Both the position numbers and the translations under genes were made by a program. From positions 1,155,687-1,219,686 of the forward strand of contig NZ_CP035425.1 in NCBI RefSeq assembly GCF_006740685.1: a stretch of DNA of 64,000 bases, written 5' to 3'. Under the pieces are notes generated by a model. The model saw nothing but the letters and a program-made list of their open reading frames with translations. It made no database searches and was not told the DNA's origin. The DNA is from Candidatus Nitrosopumilus sp. SW (GTDB lineage: Archaea > Thermoproteota > Nitrososphaeria > Nitrososphaerales > Nitrosopumilaceae). Positions within the stretch are counted from its first letter, which is position 1, and every line of letters begins with the position of its first letter. This document shows, piece by piece, positions 44,330 through 53,483 of the stretch.

Positions 44330-45172
44330 TTACTTGTCTATCTTAAGTGCATAATCTAACATTAGCGAAGGAATATCTACTTCACACACTCTAACTGTGT
44401 TTTTGTATTCCGTTGTATTGTTTACTTCGTGAACAACCAATCCTTTCTCTTCGCTTTCCATCAAATCTACACCTACGATATCTCCTTGAACTGCATTTTT
44501 TGCCTTAATACACATTTCTTCCATTTCTTGTGTTACCTTGCATGGTTCTGCCACTCCTCCAAGTGCCATGTTTGTCTTCCAGTGCTCAGAGTTGCGGTAA
44601 ATTGCTGCAACAATTTTGTCTCCAACCATAATTGCTCTGATGTCTCTAGGTGGTCTTTTTACAAACTCTTCTAGATAATGAACTTGATAAATTGGATACA
44701 TGTTCTCTCTACTTTCAATAATTCCTTCAGCAGAATCTTTGTCATTTAATTTTGAGATTAGTCTGCCCCAACTCCCAACTGTTGGTTTGATCACTTTTGG
44801 ATATCCTTGTAACTCTAATGCTTCTAGGGCTGCATCTTTTGAAAATGCAACTGTTGCATCTGGTGTTGGAACTCCTGCCTTCTTTAACAACATATGTGTG
44901 AATAATTTGTTTCCTGCAAAGATTCCTGTATTAAGACAATTGATTACTTTGACTCCTAATCCTTCAAGAGCTGCTGTTGAATGCAAATTTCTGTAATAGC
45001 TTACACATCTTTGTATGACTACTCCATAATCTTCAGGTTTTTTTTCTAAATCTATTGCTAATTTCTTACAATCAACCATCTGGATGTTGATGTCCTTTTT
45101 CTTACCTGCTTCTAGTAGGCCTTTTTCTTCCCAACGGATGGTATCATAAAGAATCGTAACGTCGGGACTCAC
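44330..45172 (-). CDS. lysX: [LysW]-2-aminoadipate ligase LysX (RimK-like ATP-grasp)
   Basis: LysX couples 2-aminoadipate to the LysW carrier by an ATP-driven amide bond, the committed protection step of lysine synthesis. The protein has KPTVGSWGRLISKL, YYLEEFVKRPPRDIRAIMVG-like strands and a C-terminal HEVNNTTEYKNTVRV. The EYKN and following VDIP resemble the MEFKN...VDIP of bacterial LysX rather than ArgX. I start it at GTG 45172, whose GTGA overlaps the lysW stop; a TTG at 45181 is the alternative. It is next to homocitrate synthase, which supports the lysine assignment. Confidence 0.85.
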   Translation of the reverse strand: MSPDVTILYDTIRWEEKGLLEAGKKKDINIQMVDCKKLAIDLEKKPEDYGVVIQRCVSYYRNLHSTAALEGLGVKVINCLNTGIFAGNKLFTHMLLKKAGVPTPDATVAFSKDAALEALELQGYPKVIKPTVGSWGRLISKLNDKDSAEGIIESRENMYPIYQVHYLEEFVKRPPRDIRAIMVGDKIVAAIYRNSEHWKTNMALGGVAEPCKVTQEMEEMCIKAKNAVQGDIVGVDLMESEEKGLVVHEVNNTTEYKNTVRVCEVDIPSLMLDYALKIDK

Positions 45173-45336
45173 TGTCCCCAATCCTCGCCAACCGTTTGGG
45201 CAGGCTTTAGATCGAAACCGTCTGAACCTTTTGCTAATTCAAAACTTGCGCCACATTCCGGACATGTTACAATTTCTCCTTCAAGTGCATCACTTGGTAT
45301 GGAAATTTCTGCATCACATTCTTCACATTTTGACAT
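45169..45336 (-). CDS. lysW: LysW-type amino-group carrier ending in Gln (lysine branch)
   Basis: A 55-aa acidic zinc-ribbon protein: CEECDAEISIPSDALEGE, then CPECGASFEL, then the conserved EDWG end. In characterised LysW the last residue is Glu, whose side chain carries the amino acid. Here the final codon is CAG (Gln), read directly before TGA. The zinc-ribbon core and the TVGEDWG tail are otherwise intact. It is upstream of lysX with a four-base overlap. See findings. Confidence 0.9.
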   Translation of the reverse strand: MSKCEECDAEISIPSDALEGEIVTCPECGASFELAKGSDGFDLKPAQTVGEDWGQ

Positions 45337-45357
45337 ATTCTCTTCTCCACCTCCTCT

Positions 45358-46539
45358 CTATTTATCGTTAATTATTTTTTCAAGTCTGTCTTCAAGAGGA
45401 ATTTCGATCAGATCTCCCATTCTTAGACCTTTTAATCCAGCTGCGACTGCTTTTGCACTCTCATCATCTTTTTCTAATCCTAATAGTGACATCAAATAGG
45501 CAGCTCCTGTCTTTCCTGCCAGTTCTCCAAATACAATTCTTCTTCTATTTCCTACTGCTCTAGGTGGTATGGGCTCATATGCTGCAGGATTTCTTAGTAT
45601 TGCTGCAAGATGTGTTCCTGCTTTGTGTTTGTATGCTGAGGACCCAACTATTGGCTTTGAATCATATGGTTTGATTGAAGTATATTCTTCAATCAATCTA
45701 GATAAATCCAACAACATGTCTAATCTGAAATCATTTGGTGATTTGTACAAATATGTTAAAGCAACTGCAACTTCTGCAAGTGGAGGAATTCCTGTTCTTT
45801 CACCAATTCCATCAATTGTAGTATGAATCTGATCAACTCCTGCATCACATGCAGAAAATGCGTTAGCTACTGCAAATCCAATATCATTGTGGACATGTGC
45901 ATCTAATGGAACGTCTATGGAATCTCTTACTTTTTTAACGAAATTATACATTCCAATTGGACGCAATATTCCTACAGTATCTGGTAAACTTATTCTATCG
46001 ACACCTGCTTCTTCTATTGCTTTACAAACTTTGAGTAAAAATTCTGGCTCTGCTCTACTTCCATCTTCTACTGTAAATCTAATTTTTAATCCGTGTGACT
46101 TTGCATACTCTACAGTTTCAACGGCTCGCTCAAGTGCATCTTCTCTTGAAATACGAAGTTTATCTTTAAGATGAATATCTGAAATTCCTAGATATGCTGC
46201 ACACCATTTTGCATCGCAATCTAATGAAACATCAATGTCTTCTTTGAGAGCACGTCCATGAGAAACAATGTCTGCTTTTAGTCCTTGCTTGATGATTGTC
46301 TTTGTTGCCTCTTTGTGATCACCTGATACAACTGGTGAAATTTCAATTTGGTCTACCCCAAAATAATCTAACATCCATGCAATTTGGATTCTTTGTTTAT
46401 TTGTAAATGAAACACCTGGATGTTGTTCTCCTTCTCTTAGAGTGCTGTCTAGTACTCTGATCTTCTTTGGATTCTTTTCATATGCATTGTACAGGTTTGC
46501 ATAGTGATTCGGATCTTTCATTACAGAATTCGTTGACAT
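45358..46539 (-). CDS. hcs: Homocitrate synthase
   Basis: It condenses 2-oxoglutarate and acetyl-CoA to homocitrate, the first step of lysine synthesis via 2-aminoadipate. The 393-aa protein has RVLDSTLREGEQHPGVSF at its start, the DAHVHNDIGFAVANA metal-binding region and GIGERTGIPPLAEV. The HHND and GERTG sequences group it with homocitrate/2-isopropylmalate synthases. Adjacent lysW and lysX make homocitrate synthase the better choice. It has its own TATA-like box (about 46549-46561, minus strand). Confidence 0.88.
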   Translation of the reverse strand: MSTNSVMKDPNHYANLYNAYEKNPKKIRVLDSTLREGEQHPGVSFTNKQRIQIAWMLDYFGVDQIEISPVVSGDHKEATKTIIKQGLKADIVSHGRALKEDIDVSLDCDAKWCAAYLGISDIHLKDKLRISREDALERAVETVEYAKSHGLKIRFTVEDGSRAEPEFLLKVCKAIEEAGVDRISLPDTVGILRPIGMYNFVKKVRDSIDVPLDAHVHNDIGFAVANAFSACDAGVDQIHTTIDGIGERTGIPPLAEVAVALTYLYKSPNDFRLDMLLDLSRLIEEYTSIKPYDSKPIVGSSAYKHKAGTHLAAILRNPAAYEPIPPRAVGNRRRIVFGELAGKTGAAYLMSLLGLEKDDESAKAVAAGLKGLRMGDLIEIPLEDRLEKIINDK

Positions 46540-46548
46540 AAATTGATG

Positions 46549-46561
46549 ATATAAACATATT
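46549..46561 (-). promoter_or_regulatory. TATA-like box of the hcs unit
   Basis: On the minus strand TGTTTATATCATC lies about 15-25 bases before the hcs ATG. It marks the start of a separate transcript for hcs-lysW-lysX-lysK. Confidence 0.4.
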
Positions 46562-46623
46562 CGTACTAGATTCGTTGAAAATGACTAAAAATGATCCTAA
46601 ACTAGTTTTGAATTAAAATTTTT

Positions 46624-46638
46624 AACCGAAAGTCGGTT
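46624..46638 (-). terminator. Hairpin after the Lrp-type gene
   Basis: AACCGA-AAG-TCGGTT forms a 6-bp stem immediately after the regulator's stop codon (minus strand), followed by A/T-rich sequence AAAAATTTT. It may end the argG-to-Lrp transcript before hcs. Confidence 0.4.
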
Positions 46639-47057
46639 TAGATAACTTTTCTTAAAATAATCACAGTGTTAGTATCTACTACACCTGGAATCTTTCTTAA
46701 TGCATCAATACTGTTGTTAATTTCTGCAATACTTGATGCACTCATAATTGTTGTAATGTCGTATTGACCTGTTATTTCATAAACTGTTTTTACCCCATCA
46801 AGTTTTGCAAGTTTTAATGAAACTTTTGATGTATCTGTTGCAGAATCTACTGATACTAGAACAATTGCACTAGTTGCATTTTCTTCTCCTAATTCCAAAG
46901 TAAATTTTTTGATAGTCCCATTTCCTATGAGATTCTTAACACGTCTTCGTACTGCTGATTCTGATAGTTTTAGTTTTTTCCCAATATCTACAAATGATTC
47001 CCTTGAATCTTCTTTCAGATACCCTATAATTTTTTCATCTATGTTATCCTTGTACAT
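46638..47057 (-). CDS. Lrp/AsnC-type regulator (LysM-like)
   Basis: A 139-aa protein with an N-terminal HTH (VDIGKKLKLSESAVRRRVKNL) and a C-terminal RAM domain (YEITGQYDITTIMSASSIAEI). It overlaps the aminotransferase gene by 14 bases at its start. Position inside the lysine/arginine block suggests that it senses lysine or arginine and controls the block, as LysM does in Sulfolobus. Target and ligand are inferred. Confidence 0.88.
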   Translation of the reverse strand: MYKDNIDEKIIGYLKEDSRESFVDIGKKLKLSESAVRRRVKNLIGNGTIKKFTLELGEENATSAIVLVSVDSATDTSKVSLKLAKLDGVKTVYEITGQYDITTIMSASSIAEINNSIDALRKIPGVVDTNTVIILRKVI

Positions 47058-48231
47058 CCCGTTTTTGCTCCTCTTCTGTTAGTATTATATCTAGAGCATG
47101 TAAAACTTTTGTTACATCTTCTTCAGTAATCACTAATGGGGGCAAAATTCTAAGAATATTTCTTCCAGAATACAACATAAGAACACCTTCTCTGATTAAT
47201 CCCATCAAAATATCTCTGACTTCAAACTTCATTTCTACACCTATCATGAGTCCCTTGCCACGAATTTCTCTAATCATGTTGTGTTTTTCTTTTAATTTCT
47301 CCAAGCCTTCTCTGAAAAGTTTTCCCATCTTTTCTGAATTCTCAATTAATCCGTCTTCTGTAATTGATTTTAGTGCTGCAATCCCTGCTGCACATGATAT
47401 TGGATTTCCTCCAAAAGTTGAAGAATGTTCTCCCTTGCTCATAGAAGCTAAAATGTCTGGTCTTACGAGAGTTGCACCCATTGGAACTCCTCCTGCAATT
47501 CCTTTTGCTAAACACAAAATATCTGGTGCTGTGTTCCAATGATCACAAGCCCATAATCGTCCTGTTCTACCTAAACCTGCTTGTATTTCGTCAAAGATTA
47601 ACAGAATTCCTTTTTCATCACAAAGCTTTCTTACATCTTGCAAGAAACCGTCTGGTGCAACATTAATTCCGCTTTCTCCTTGAATTGGTTCTAAAATCAC
47701 AAATGCTGTGTCCTCATCAATTACTTCGCGTAGTGATTCAATATCGCCATATGATGCAAATGAAACTTTTTCCACTAGTGGAGCAAATGCCTTTTTGTAT
47801 TTTGGATTAAATGTTAATGATAATGCGCCAAATGATTTTCCGTGATAGGATCCTTTCATTGCGACCATTCCTTTCTTGCCTGTGAATTTTCTTGCAAACT
47901 TTATTGCAGCTTCAATTGCTTCTGCACCACTATTGTTGAGATGAACTTGTGTTAATCCTTCAGGAGCTAAACCAATTAATGTTTTCAAAAATTCTTCTCT
48001 TGTTTTGTTGTAAAGTGAACTATGTACTGTTATGATTTTGTCAATTTGTTCTTTTATTGCATTGTTAACTCTTTGATTTTGGTGCCCTACTAATGCTACA
48101 CCGTATCCTCCCATACAATCAATGTACTCTTTACCATCGATATCCCAAACATGAGATCCTTTTCCTTTTTCTATTGTAACTGGAAATCTCTGATAGAGAT
48201 TGCCCATGTACTGGTCTTCACTCATGTTCAA
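47044..48231 (-). CDS. lysJ: [LysW]-aminoadipate semialdehyde/glutamate semialdehyde aminotransferase
   Basis: A class III PLP aminotransferase of 395 aa. The PLP Lys is in LCLAKGIAGGVPMGA, with LIFDEIQAGLGRTG and FGGNPISCAAG also typical of the ArgD/LysJ family. Here it would act on the semialdehyde of LysW-bound aminoadipate or glutamate. A single copy in the window suggests both branches use it. It follows LysZ with a 14-base overlap. Confidence 0.9.
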   Translation of the reverse strand: MNMSEDQYMGNLYQRFPVTIEKGKGSHVWDIDGKEYIDCMGGYGVALVGHQNQRVNNAIKEQIDKIITVHSSLYNKTREEFLKTLIGLAPEGLTQVHLNNSGAEAIEAAIKFARKFTGKKGMVAMKGSYHGKSFGALSLTFNPKYKKAFAPLVEKVSFASYGDIESLREVIDEDTAFVILEPIQGESGINVAPDGFLQDVRKLCDEKGILLIFDEIQAGLGRTGRLWACDHWNTAPDILCLAKGIAGGVPMGATLVRPDILASMSKGEHSSTFGGNPISCAAGIAALKSITEDGLIENSEKMGKLFREGLEKLKEKHNMIREIRGKGLMIGVEMKFEVRDILMGLIREGVLMLYSGRNILRILPPLVITEEDVTKVLHALDIILTEEEQKRDVQG

Positions 48232-49021
48232 TCACCGTACAATTATCATGTGCAATGGCTGATGAAATAGGATTTTCTTTTTGACCATTTGCAATTAATG
48301 CTGTTTTCACTCCCATATCTAATGCCTCAGTTGATGCTAAAATCTTCTTTTCCATTCCTGGTCCAATCTTTGGTCTAATTTCTTTTGCTTCTGCTAATGT
48401 AAGTTTTGGAACCACTTTGTCATCCATTAAGAGTCCGTCTACATTTGTTATGAATAATACTTTGTCACTTCCAACTTTTCCTGCAACATACGCTGCTGCC
48501 CTATCCCCGTCTACATTGAGAAATTCTGATTCTTCGCTAATTGCAATGGGCGAAATTACAGGTGTAAGACCTTGTTCTAGGAGTGATTTGATGAATGTAG
48601 AGTTGACTTCTCTGATTTTTCCAGTATATCCTCCATCAATTGCTTGTTTTCTGCCCTTTTCATTTACGATGAGAAGCTTCTTTTTTCTATCAGCTTCAAT
48701 AACTCTGGCATCCACACCTGATAATCCAATTGCATTAATGCCATTTTTTTGGAGCATCTGAACAATTGTTTTGTTGATTCTGCCTGACATTACCATTGTA
48801 AAAATTTCTGCAGTTTCTTTGTCAGTGTATCTACTTTTGATTCCGCTAGGAGATGTTACAAACTTTGGTTCTTTTCCAAGTTGTTCACAAACTTTGGTAA
48901 CTTCTTTACCTCCACCATGAACCAGAATTACTCCTTCTGATTCTGCAACTTTTTTGATATCTGTAATTGTTGATGGATGTAAATCGTCTACTACACTTCC
49001 ACCGATTTTGATAGTGATCAT
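48218..49021 (-). CDS. lysZ: [LysW]-aminoadipate/glutamate kinase
   Basis: A 267-aa amino acid kinase: TIKIGGSVVDDLHPS, VHGGGKEVTKVCEQLG and VDGDRAAAYVAGKVG. It phosphorylates the side-chain carboxyl of the LysW-bound amino acid. The ArgB family shares this fold; context supports the LysW-dependent version. It is overlapped at its 3' end by LysJ and lies two bases after LysY. Confidence 0.9.
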   Translation of the reverse strand: MITIKIGGSVVDDLHPSTITDIKKVAESEGVILVHGGGKEVTKVCEQLGKEPKFVTSPSGIKSRYTDKETAEIFTMVMSGRINKTIVQMLQKNGINAIGLSGVDARVIEADRKKKLLIVNEKGRKQAIDGGYTGKIREVNSTFIKSLLEQGLTPVISPIAISEESEFLNVDGDRAAAYVAGKVGSDKVLFITNVDGLLMDDKVVPKLTLAEAKEIRPKIGPGMEKKILASTEALDMGVKTALIANGQKENPISSAIAHDNCTVIEHE

Positions 49022-49023
49022 TT

Positions 49024-50070
49024 CTAAACAGGTGTTAGTGGTGTGTATCTTAATCCATCCATTTCATCAAAACCGCACATTACGTTCATGTTTTGGATGG
49101 CAGAACCTGCTGCACCTTTCATCAAGTTATCTGATGCAGATAATGCAATTAATCTATTGTTGTCTTCGTCTAAATCAAATCCTATATCACAAAAGTTTGA
49201 ACCGACCAAGAATTTTGGATCAGGGAATTTGTATAATCCTTTTTTGTCTCGAATCAATCTAACAAATTTCTCTTCACCATAAGTTTGACGATATAATTTC
49301 CACAACTCTTTTTCTTCGATGTCTTTTTTCATGAATGTGTGGTTTGTACAAAGAATTCCACGAACAACATCTACTGCATGTGGACTCATCGAAACATGAA
49401 TTTTCTTTCCTGCAATCTCACTTAGCTCTTGTTCAATCTCACCAGTGTGTCTGTGTTTTGCTGGTTTGTATGGTCTGATAACTCCTGCTCTCATTGCATG
49501 TGCAGTTCCTGAACCCGAACCTGCACCTGAAGAACCAATTTTTGAATCTACAACAATGTGGTCAGTATCAATAATGTCATTTCTAATTAATGGTGCAAGT
49601 GCTAGCATTGATGTTACTGCCATACATCCTGGACATGAAACAAGTTGTGCTTTTTTGATATCTTCTCTGTGTAATTCTGGCACACCAAAAACTGATTTAG
49701 CTAAATAATCTGGATGTGGATGTTCCCAACCATACCACTTGTCATATGCTTCTTGATCGTGCAATCTGTAATCTGCACTCAAATCGATGATTTTCACACC
49801 TCTGTCATACAATGCTTTTACAATTTCAGTGGCAGTTCCATGTGGCACTGCTGTGAAAACTAAATCACACTTGTCAGTTAATTTATCATAATCTAATTCT
49901 GAGAAAGTCAGATCGGTAAAACCCTTCAAACTTGGTTGAACTCTATGTAGATACTCCCCTACATGTTGTCTTGATGTGACCATTGTGATCTCAACATCTG
50001 GGTGATTGACCAAAAGACGGAGTGTCTCTCCACCTACATATCCTGATGCTCCTACAACACCTACTTTCAT
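49024..50070 (-). CDS. lysY: [LysW]-aminoadipyl/glutamyl phosphate reductase
   Basis: A 348-aa ArgC-like reductase. The N-terminal VGASGYVGGETLRLLVNHP binds NADPH, and the catalytic Cys is in SCPGCMAVTSMLALAPL. It converts the acyl phosphate on LysW to a semialdehyde. Downstream of argX and upstream of lysZ, within the operon order argG-lysW-argX-lysY-lysZ-lysJ. It likely serves both pathways. Confidence 0.92.
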   Translation of the reverse strand: MKVGVVGASGYVGGETLRLLVNHPDVEITMVTSRQHVGEYLHRVQPSLKGFTDLTFSELDYDKLTDKCDLVFTAVPHGTATEIVKALYDRGVKIIDLSADYRLHDQEAYDKWYGWEHPHPDYLAKSVFGVPELHREDIKKAQLVSCPGCMAVTSMLALAPLIRNDIIDTDHIVVDSKIGSSGAGSGSGTAHAMRAGVIRPYKPAKHRHTGEIEQELSEIAGKKIHVSMSPHAVDVVRGILCTNHTFMKKDIEEKELWKLYRQTYGEEKFVRLIRDKKGLYKFPDPKFLVGSNFCDIGFDLDEDNNRLIALSASDNLMKGAAGSAIQNMNVMCGFDEMDGLRYTPLTPV

Positions 50071-50098
50071 GATAAATCTCCTCGTAATGGAGTATAAT

Positions 50099-50956
50099 TT
50101 ATTTCCTAATGTAGTTTAGAGCGAATTCTACCATTTCTTTTGGTATATTTCGTTGTGCAACTCTTGCCAATCCCTTGAATTCTACTGTATTGTTGACTTC
50201 GTGAACCACCAGGCCATTCTTTTCATCTTCCATCATGTCTATTCCTAGAATTCCTCCTCCCATTGCCTTTGATGCTTTTGCTGCCATGTCTTCCATCTCT
50301 TTTGTGATCTCACATAATTCTGGATCGGCACCAAGTGCAATGTTTGTCTTAAATCCTCCTGAGGACTTTCTGTACATTGCTGCAACAGGCTCATCTCCTA
50401 CGGTGATGACTCGAATGTCTCTAGGTGGTCTTTCTACTAGTTCTTGTAGGTAGTATATTCTGTCATGTGGACTATCTGTAATGTCTCTGATTTCTGAAAT
50501 TGCATCCATTGTATCTTTATCTTTAATTGGCATTACTCCTCTTCCCCAACTACCAATTACTGGTTTGATTACTAGTGGGTATCCTACTTTCTCTAAATTC
50601 TCAGACGCACTTTCACTTGTAAATGAAAAATATGTTTTTGGTGTTGGTACTCCGGCTTTTTTCAAAAGCAATGTCATGAACATTTTGTTTCCACAAATAC
50701 TTGCAACATCAAATTTGTTTAGAACAGGAATGTCCATAAATTCAAGACTCGCAGTAAAATGCAGTCCTCTAAAATAACTTACACATCTTTCTAAAACAAC
50801 ATCTCCCAAATCAAAATCTTCTCTCTTACTATCTGTATTGACTTGAGTAATTTTTGCATCTAGCATCACTATATCATGTCCTAGTTCAGCTGCTTCTTTT
50901 TGAAGCATCTTCTCTTCCGCTCTTAGGCGATCAAACACAATACAGACTTTTGACAT
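50099..50956 (-). CDS. argX: [LysW]-glutamate ligase ArgX (LysX paralogue)
   Basis: A 285-aa RimK-like ligase and paralogue of the 44.3 kb gene. Motifs: KPVIGSWGRGVMPIKDK, YYLQELVERPPRDIRVI, and a C-terminal HEVNNTVEFKGLARV. The EFKG in place of EYKN, and the position after argG and a normal LysW, suggest the glutamate-specific member (ArgX), which starts arginine synthesis. Its ATG overlaps the lysW stop as TAATG. Assigning ArgX versus LysX is inference from context and one motif. Confidence 0.82.
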   Translation of the reverse strand: MSKVCIVFDRLRAEEKMLQKEAAELGHDIVMLDAKITQVNTDSKREDFDLGDVVLERCVSYFRGLHFTASLEFMDIPVLNKFDVASICGNKMFMTLLLKKAGVPTPKTYFSFTSESASENLEKVGYPLVIKPVIGSWGRGVMPIKDKDTMDAISEIRDITDSPHDRIYYLQELVERPPRDIRVITVGDEPVAAMYRKSSGGFKTNIALGADPELCEITKEMEDMAAKASKAMGGGILGIDMMEDEKNGLVVHEVNNTVEFKGLARVAQRNIPKEMVEFALNYIRK

Positions 50957-51123
50957 TACTCTCCCCAGTCTTCGCCTACGCTTTCTGCTTGTTTAAGCTC
51001 AACATTTGATCCGTCTTTTTTTGCGATTTCAAAGTCAGCACCACAATCAGGACAGGAGACAATTTCTCCTACTGCGGCATCATCTGGGATGTTTAGTGTT
51101 GCGTCACATTCTGGGCAGTTCAT
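50956..51123 (-). CDS. lysW: LysW amino-group carrier ending in Glu (arginine branch)
   Basis: A 55-aa acidic zinc-ribbon protein: CPECDATLNIPDDAAVGE, then CPDCGADFEI, ending VGEDWGE. The last Glu is the attachment residue used by characterised LysW. The ATG overlaps the argG stop (ATGA) and its stop overlaps the argX start, so argG, lysW and argX are translated together. It is about 60 percent identical by eye to the Gln-ending paralogue at 45.2 kb. Confidence 0.92.
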   Translation of the reverse strand: MNCPECDATLNIPDDAAVGEIVSCPDCGADFEIAKKDGSNVELKQAESVGEDWGE

Positions 51124-52319
51124 GTTTTTTCTGACCTTTTCTTTTGTAATTTATTAGCTTCTGTTGATTGCATTCCCCACAATTCTACAAATCCTTTGGC
51201 CAATCTTTGGTCAAATGTGGATTCTGTACCATATGTGGCAATTTCATGACTGTAAAGTGAATTATTTGATTTTCTTCCAACTACTCTTAGACTTCCTTTG
51301 TACAGTTTTAGCTTGACTGTGCCTGAAACTGGCTTTTGAGATGCTTCGATAAACCCATCTAAATCTGATTTTAGTGGGTCTTGCCATAATCCTGAATATG
51401 CTAGGTATGCCCATTCATCATCAATTATTGACTTGAACTTGTTTTCGTGTTTTGTATGAACCATCTTTTCTAAATCTGAATGTGCTTCAATTAAACAAGT
51501 TGCAGCTGGTGTCTCATAGACTTCACGAGATTTTATTCCAACAACTCTATCTTCAATATGATCAACAATTCCCACTCCAGCATTTCCTGCCTTTTTGTTG
51601 ATGTATTCAATTAATTTTTGGCCATCCATTGTTTTGCCATCAACCCCAACTGGAATTCCTTTTGCAAATTTAATTTCCAAGTATGTTGGTTTGTCTGGCA
51701 AATTTTTTGTTTTTACCCAAATGAATGCATCATCAGGAGGTTCATTGTATGGGTCTTCTAATACACCACCTTCAATTGCACGGCCCCACAAGTTTTGATC
51801 AATACTGAATTTTTTTGCTACGGTATCAATTTCAATTCCGTGTTTTTTTGCAAACTTTAATTCTGTAACTCTATCCAAGTTCTTGTCACGAATTGGTGCA
51901 ATGATTGGAAGATTAGAACCAGAACGCAAAGTAATGTCAAAACGTACTTGATCATTTCCTTTTCCAGAACAACCATGTGCTAGGGATGTGACTTTTTCTT
52001 TTTTTGCAATCTCTAAAACTTTTTCAGCAATTAGTGGTCTTGCAAGAGCTGTTGCTAAACAATATTTTTTTTGATAAAGTGCATTTGCTTTAATTGATGG
52101 AAAAATGTAATCTTTGACAAACTCTTTTCTTGCATCTATGTTGTAGTGTTTTTTTACTCCTAATTTTTTTGCCTTTGCTGCAATTTTTTTATTATCTTCC
52201 CCTTGTCCAACATCAACTGTAACTGTGACAACATCCATGTCATGTTCATCTTGTAGATACTTTACAACAACTGAAGTGTCTAGTCCTCCAGAAAATGCAA
52301 GAATTCCTTTTTGAGTCAT
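51120..52319 (-). CDS. argG: Argininosuccinate synthase
   Basis: ArgG joins citrulline and aspartate with ATP, the penultimate step of arginine synthesis. The 399-aa protein begins KGILAFSGGLDTSVVVKYL, the PP-loop motif SGGLDTS, and has YCLATALARPLIAEK and HGCSGKGNDQVRFD. It is the first gene of the arginine half of the block. Its overlap with lysW supports arginine as the product of the following ligase. Confidence 0.96.
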   Translation of the reverse strand: MTQKGILAFSGGLDTSVVVKYLQDEHDMDVVTVTVDVGQGEDNKKIAAKAKKLGVKKHYNIDARKEFVKDYIFPSIKANALYQKKYCLATALARPLIAEKVLEIAKKEKVTSLAHGCSGKGNDQVRFDITLRSGSNLPIIAPIRDKNLDRVTELKFAKKHGIEIDTVAKKFSIDQNLWGRAIEGGVLEDPYNEPPDDAFIWVKTKNLPDKPTYLEIKFAKGIPVGVDGKTMDGQKLIEYINKKAGNAGVGIVDHIEDRVVGIKSREVYETPAATCLIEAHSDLEKMVHTKHENKFKSIIDDEWAYLAYSGLWQDPLKSDLDGFIEASQKPVSGTVKLKLYKGSLRVVGRKSNNSLYSHEIATYGTESTFDQRLAKGFVELWGMQSTEANKLQKKRSEKT

Positions 52320-52454
52320 AAAACATCTTTTCCGTCGTATTTTGGAATTTATCTTTTGTGATAGGCTTGCAAATCAATTTTTTTCCTGAAAAATTTCTGG
52401 CTAGCTTGAGCTAAAATTCGATGATTATTTAACCGCCAAATATAACGCTGTTTT

Positions 52455-53483
52455 ATGAAAATTCGTTCGGTAATCGTTGCAGGAATAGTCGCAATTGTCG
52501 TGTTTTCCGTACTTGGAGTTGCACTTGACTCTGGTAATAGTGCAAATGAGAACAAACTCCGAATAGCATACTTTCCAAACATTGGACATGCCATACCGAT
52601 TGTGGGGATGGAAAAAGGATTCTTTGAAGATCATCTTGGTGATGATGTTAAAATTGAAACCAAAGTATTTGATAGTGGACCACAAGCAATAGAAGCTTTG
52701 TTTGCAAATTCAGTTGATCTTGCATATGTCGGACCTGGACCTGCAATTAACGGATTTTTAAATTCTGATAATCATAACATAAAGATACTTGCTGGTGCTG
52801 CAAGTGGCGGTGCCAGTTTTATTGTGCATCCAGATTCAGAAATAAATTCTGCATCTGACTTTGCAGGAAAAAAAATCGCTGCTCCTCAAATCGGTAACAC
52901 ACAAGATGTTTCATTACGTCATTTTTTGGCTGAAAACCAACTAAAGCCTGCTGAGAAAGGAGGTAGTGTTGTTGTTTACAATATTCCAAATCCTGATATT
53001 TACACATTATTTGTAAAGGGTGACATTGATGGTGCATGGGTTGCAGAACCATGGGCCACAATTTTAGAAACTGAACTTGATGGAAAACGATTATTCCATG
53101 AAGAAGAACTTTGGCCGGACAAAGAATTTGCATCTGTTCTGCTAATTGGAAATGTAAATTACGTTGACAAAAATAGTCCTATTTGGGATGACTTTATACG
53201 CGCGCATCATGAAACAGTGATTTGGATTCAGGCAAATCCAAAAGACACTAGAATTGTTTTCAATGATTTTCTAACTTCATACCTTGGACAATCTTTGTCT
53301 GATGATGTTGTAGATACTGCATTATCAAATATTTTGATAACTGCAGATCCTAAACCTGACTCTGTTTTCTCCTTTGCTGAAAAGGCTGATGCCTTGGGTT
53401 ATCTTGGAAGAAATGGATATGATTTGTCTGGAATTTTTTACAGCTTTGATACAAATTCTCTAGAGGAGACTAGTTCACAATGA
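52455..53483 (+). CDS. ABC transporter substrate-binding protein (SsuA/TauA/NMT1-like)
   Basis: A 342-aa exported binding protein. The N-terminal helix (residues 5-25) anchors or exports it, with no lipobox Cys. The mature domain has LRIAYFPNIGHAIPIVGMEKG, DLAYVGPGPAINGFL and IDGAWVAEPWATILE, which belong to the aliphatic sulfonate, taurine, nitrate or thiamine-precursor group. It is followed by an ATPase and a permease, each overlapping by four bases. Ligand not identifiable. Confidence 0.88.
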   Translation: MKIRSVIVAGIVAIVVFSVLGVALDSGNSANENKLRIAYFPNIGHAIPIVGMEKGFFEDHLGDDVKIETKVFDSGPQAIEALFANSVDLAYVGPGPAINGFLNSDNHNIKILAGAASGGASFIVHPDSEINSASDFAGKKIAAPQIGNTQDVSLRHFLAENQLKPAEKGGSVVVYNIPNPDIYTLFVKGDIDGAWVAEPWATILETELDGKRLFHEEELWPDKEFASVLLIGNVNYVDKNSPIWDDFIRAHHETVIWIQANPKDTRIVFNDFLTSYLGQSLSDDVVDTALSNILITADPKPDSVFSFAEKADALGYLGRNGYDLSGIFYSFDTNSLEETSSQ

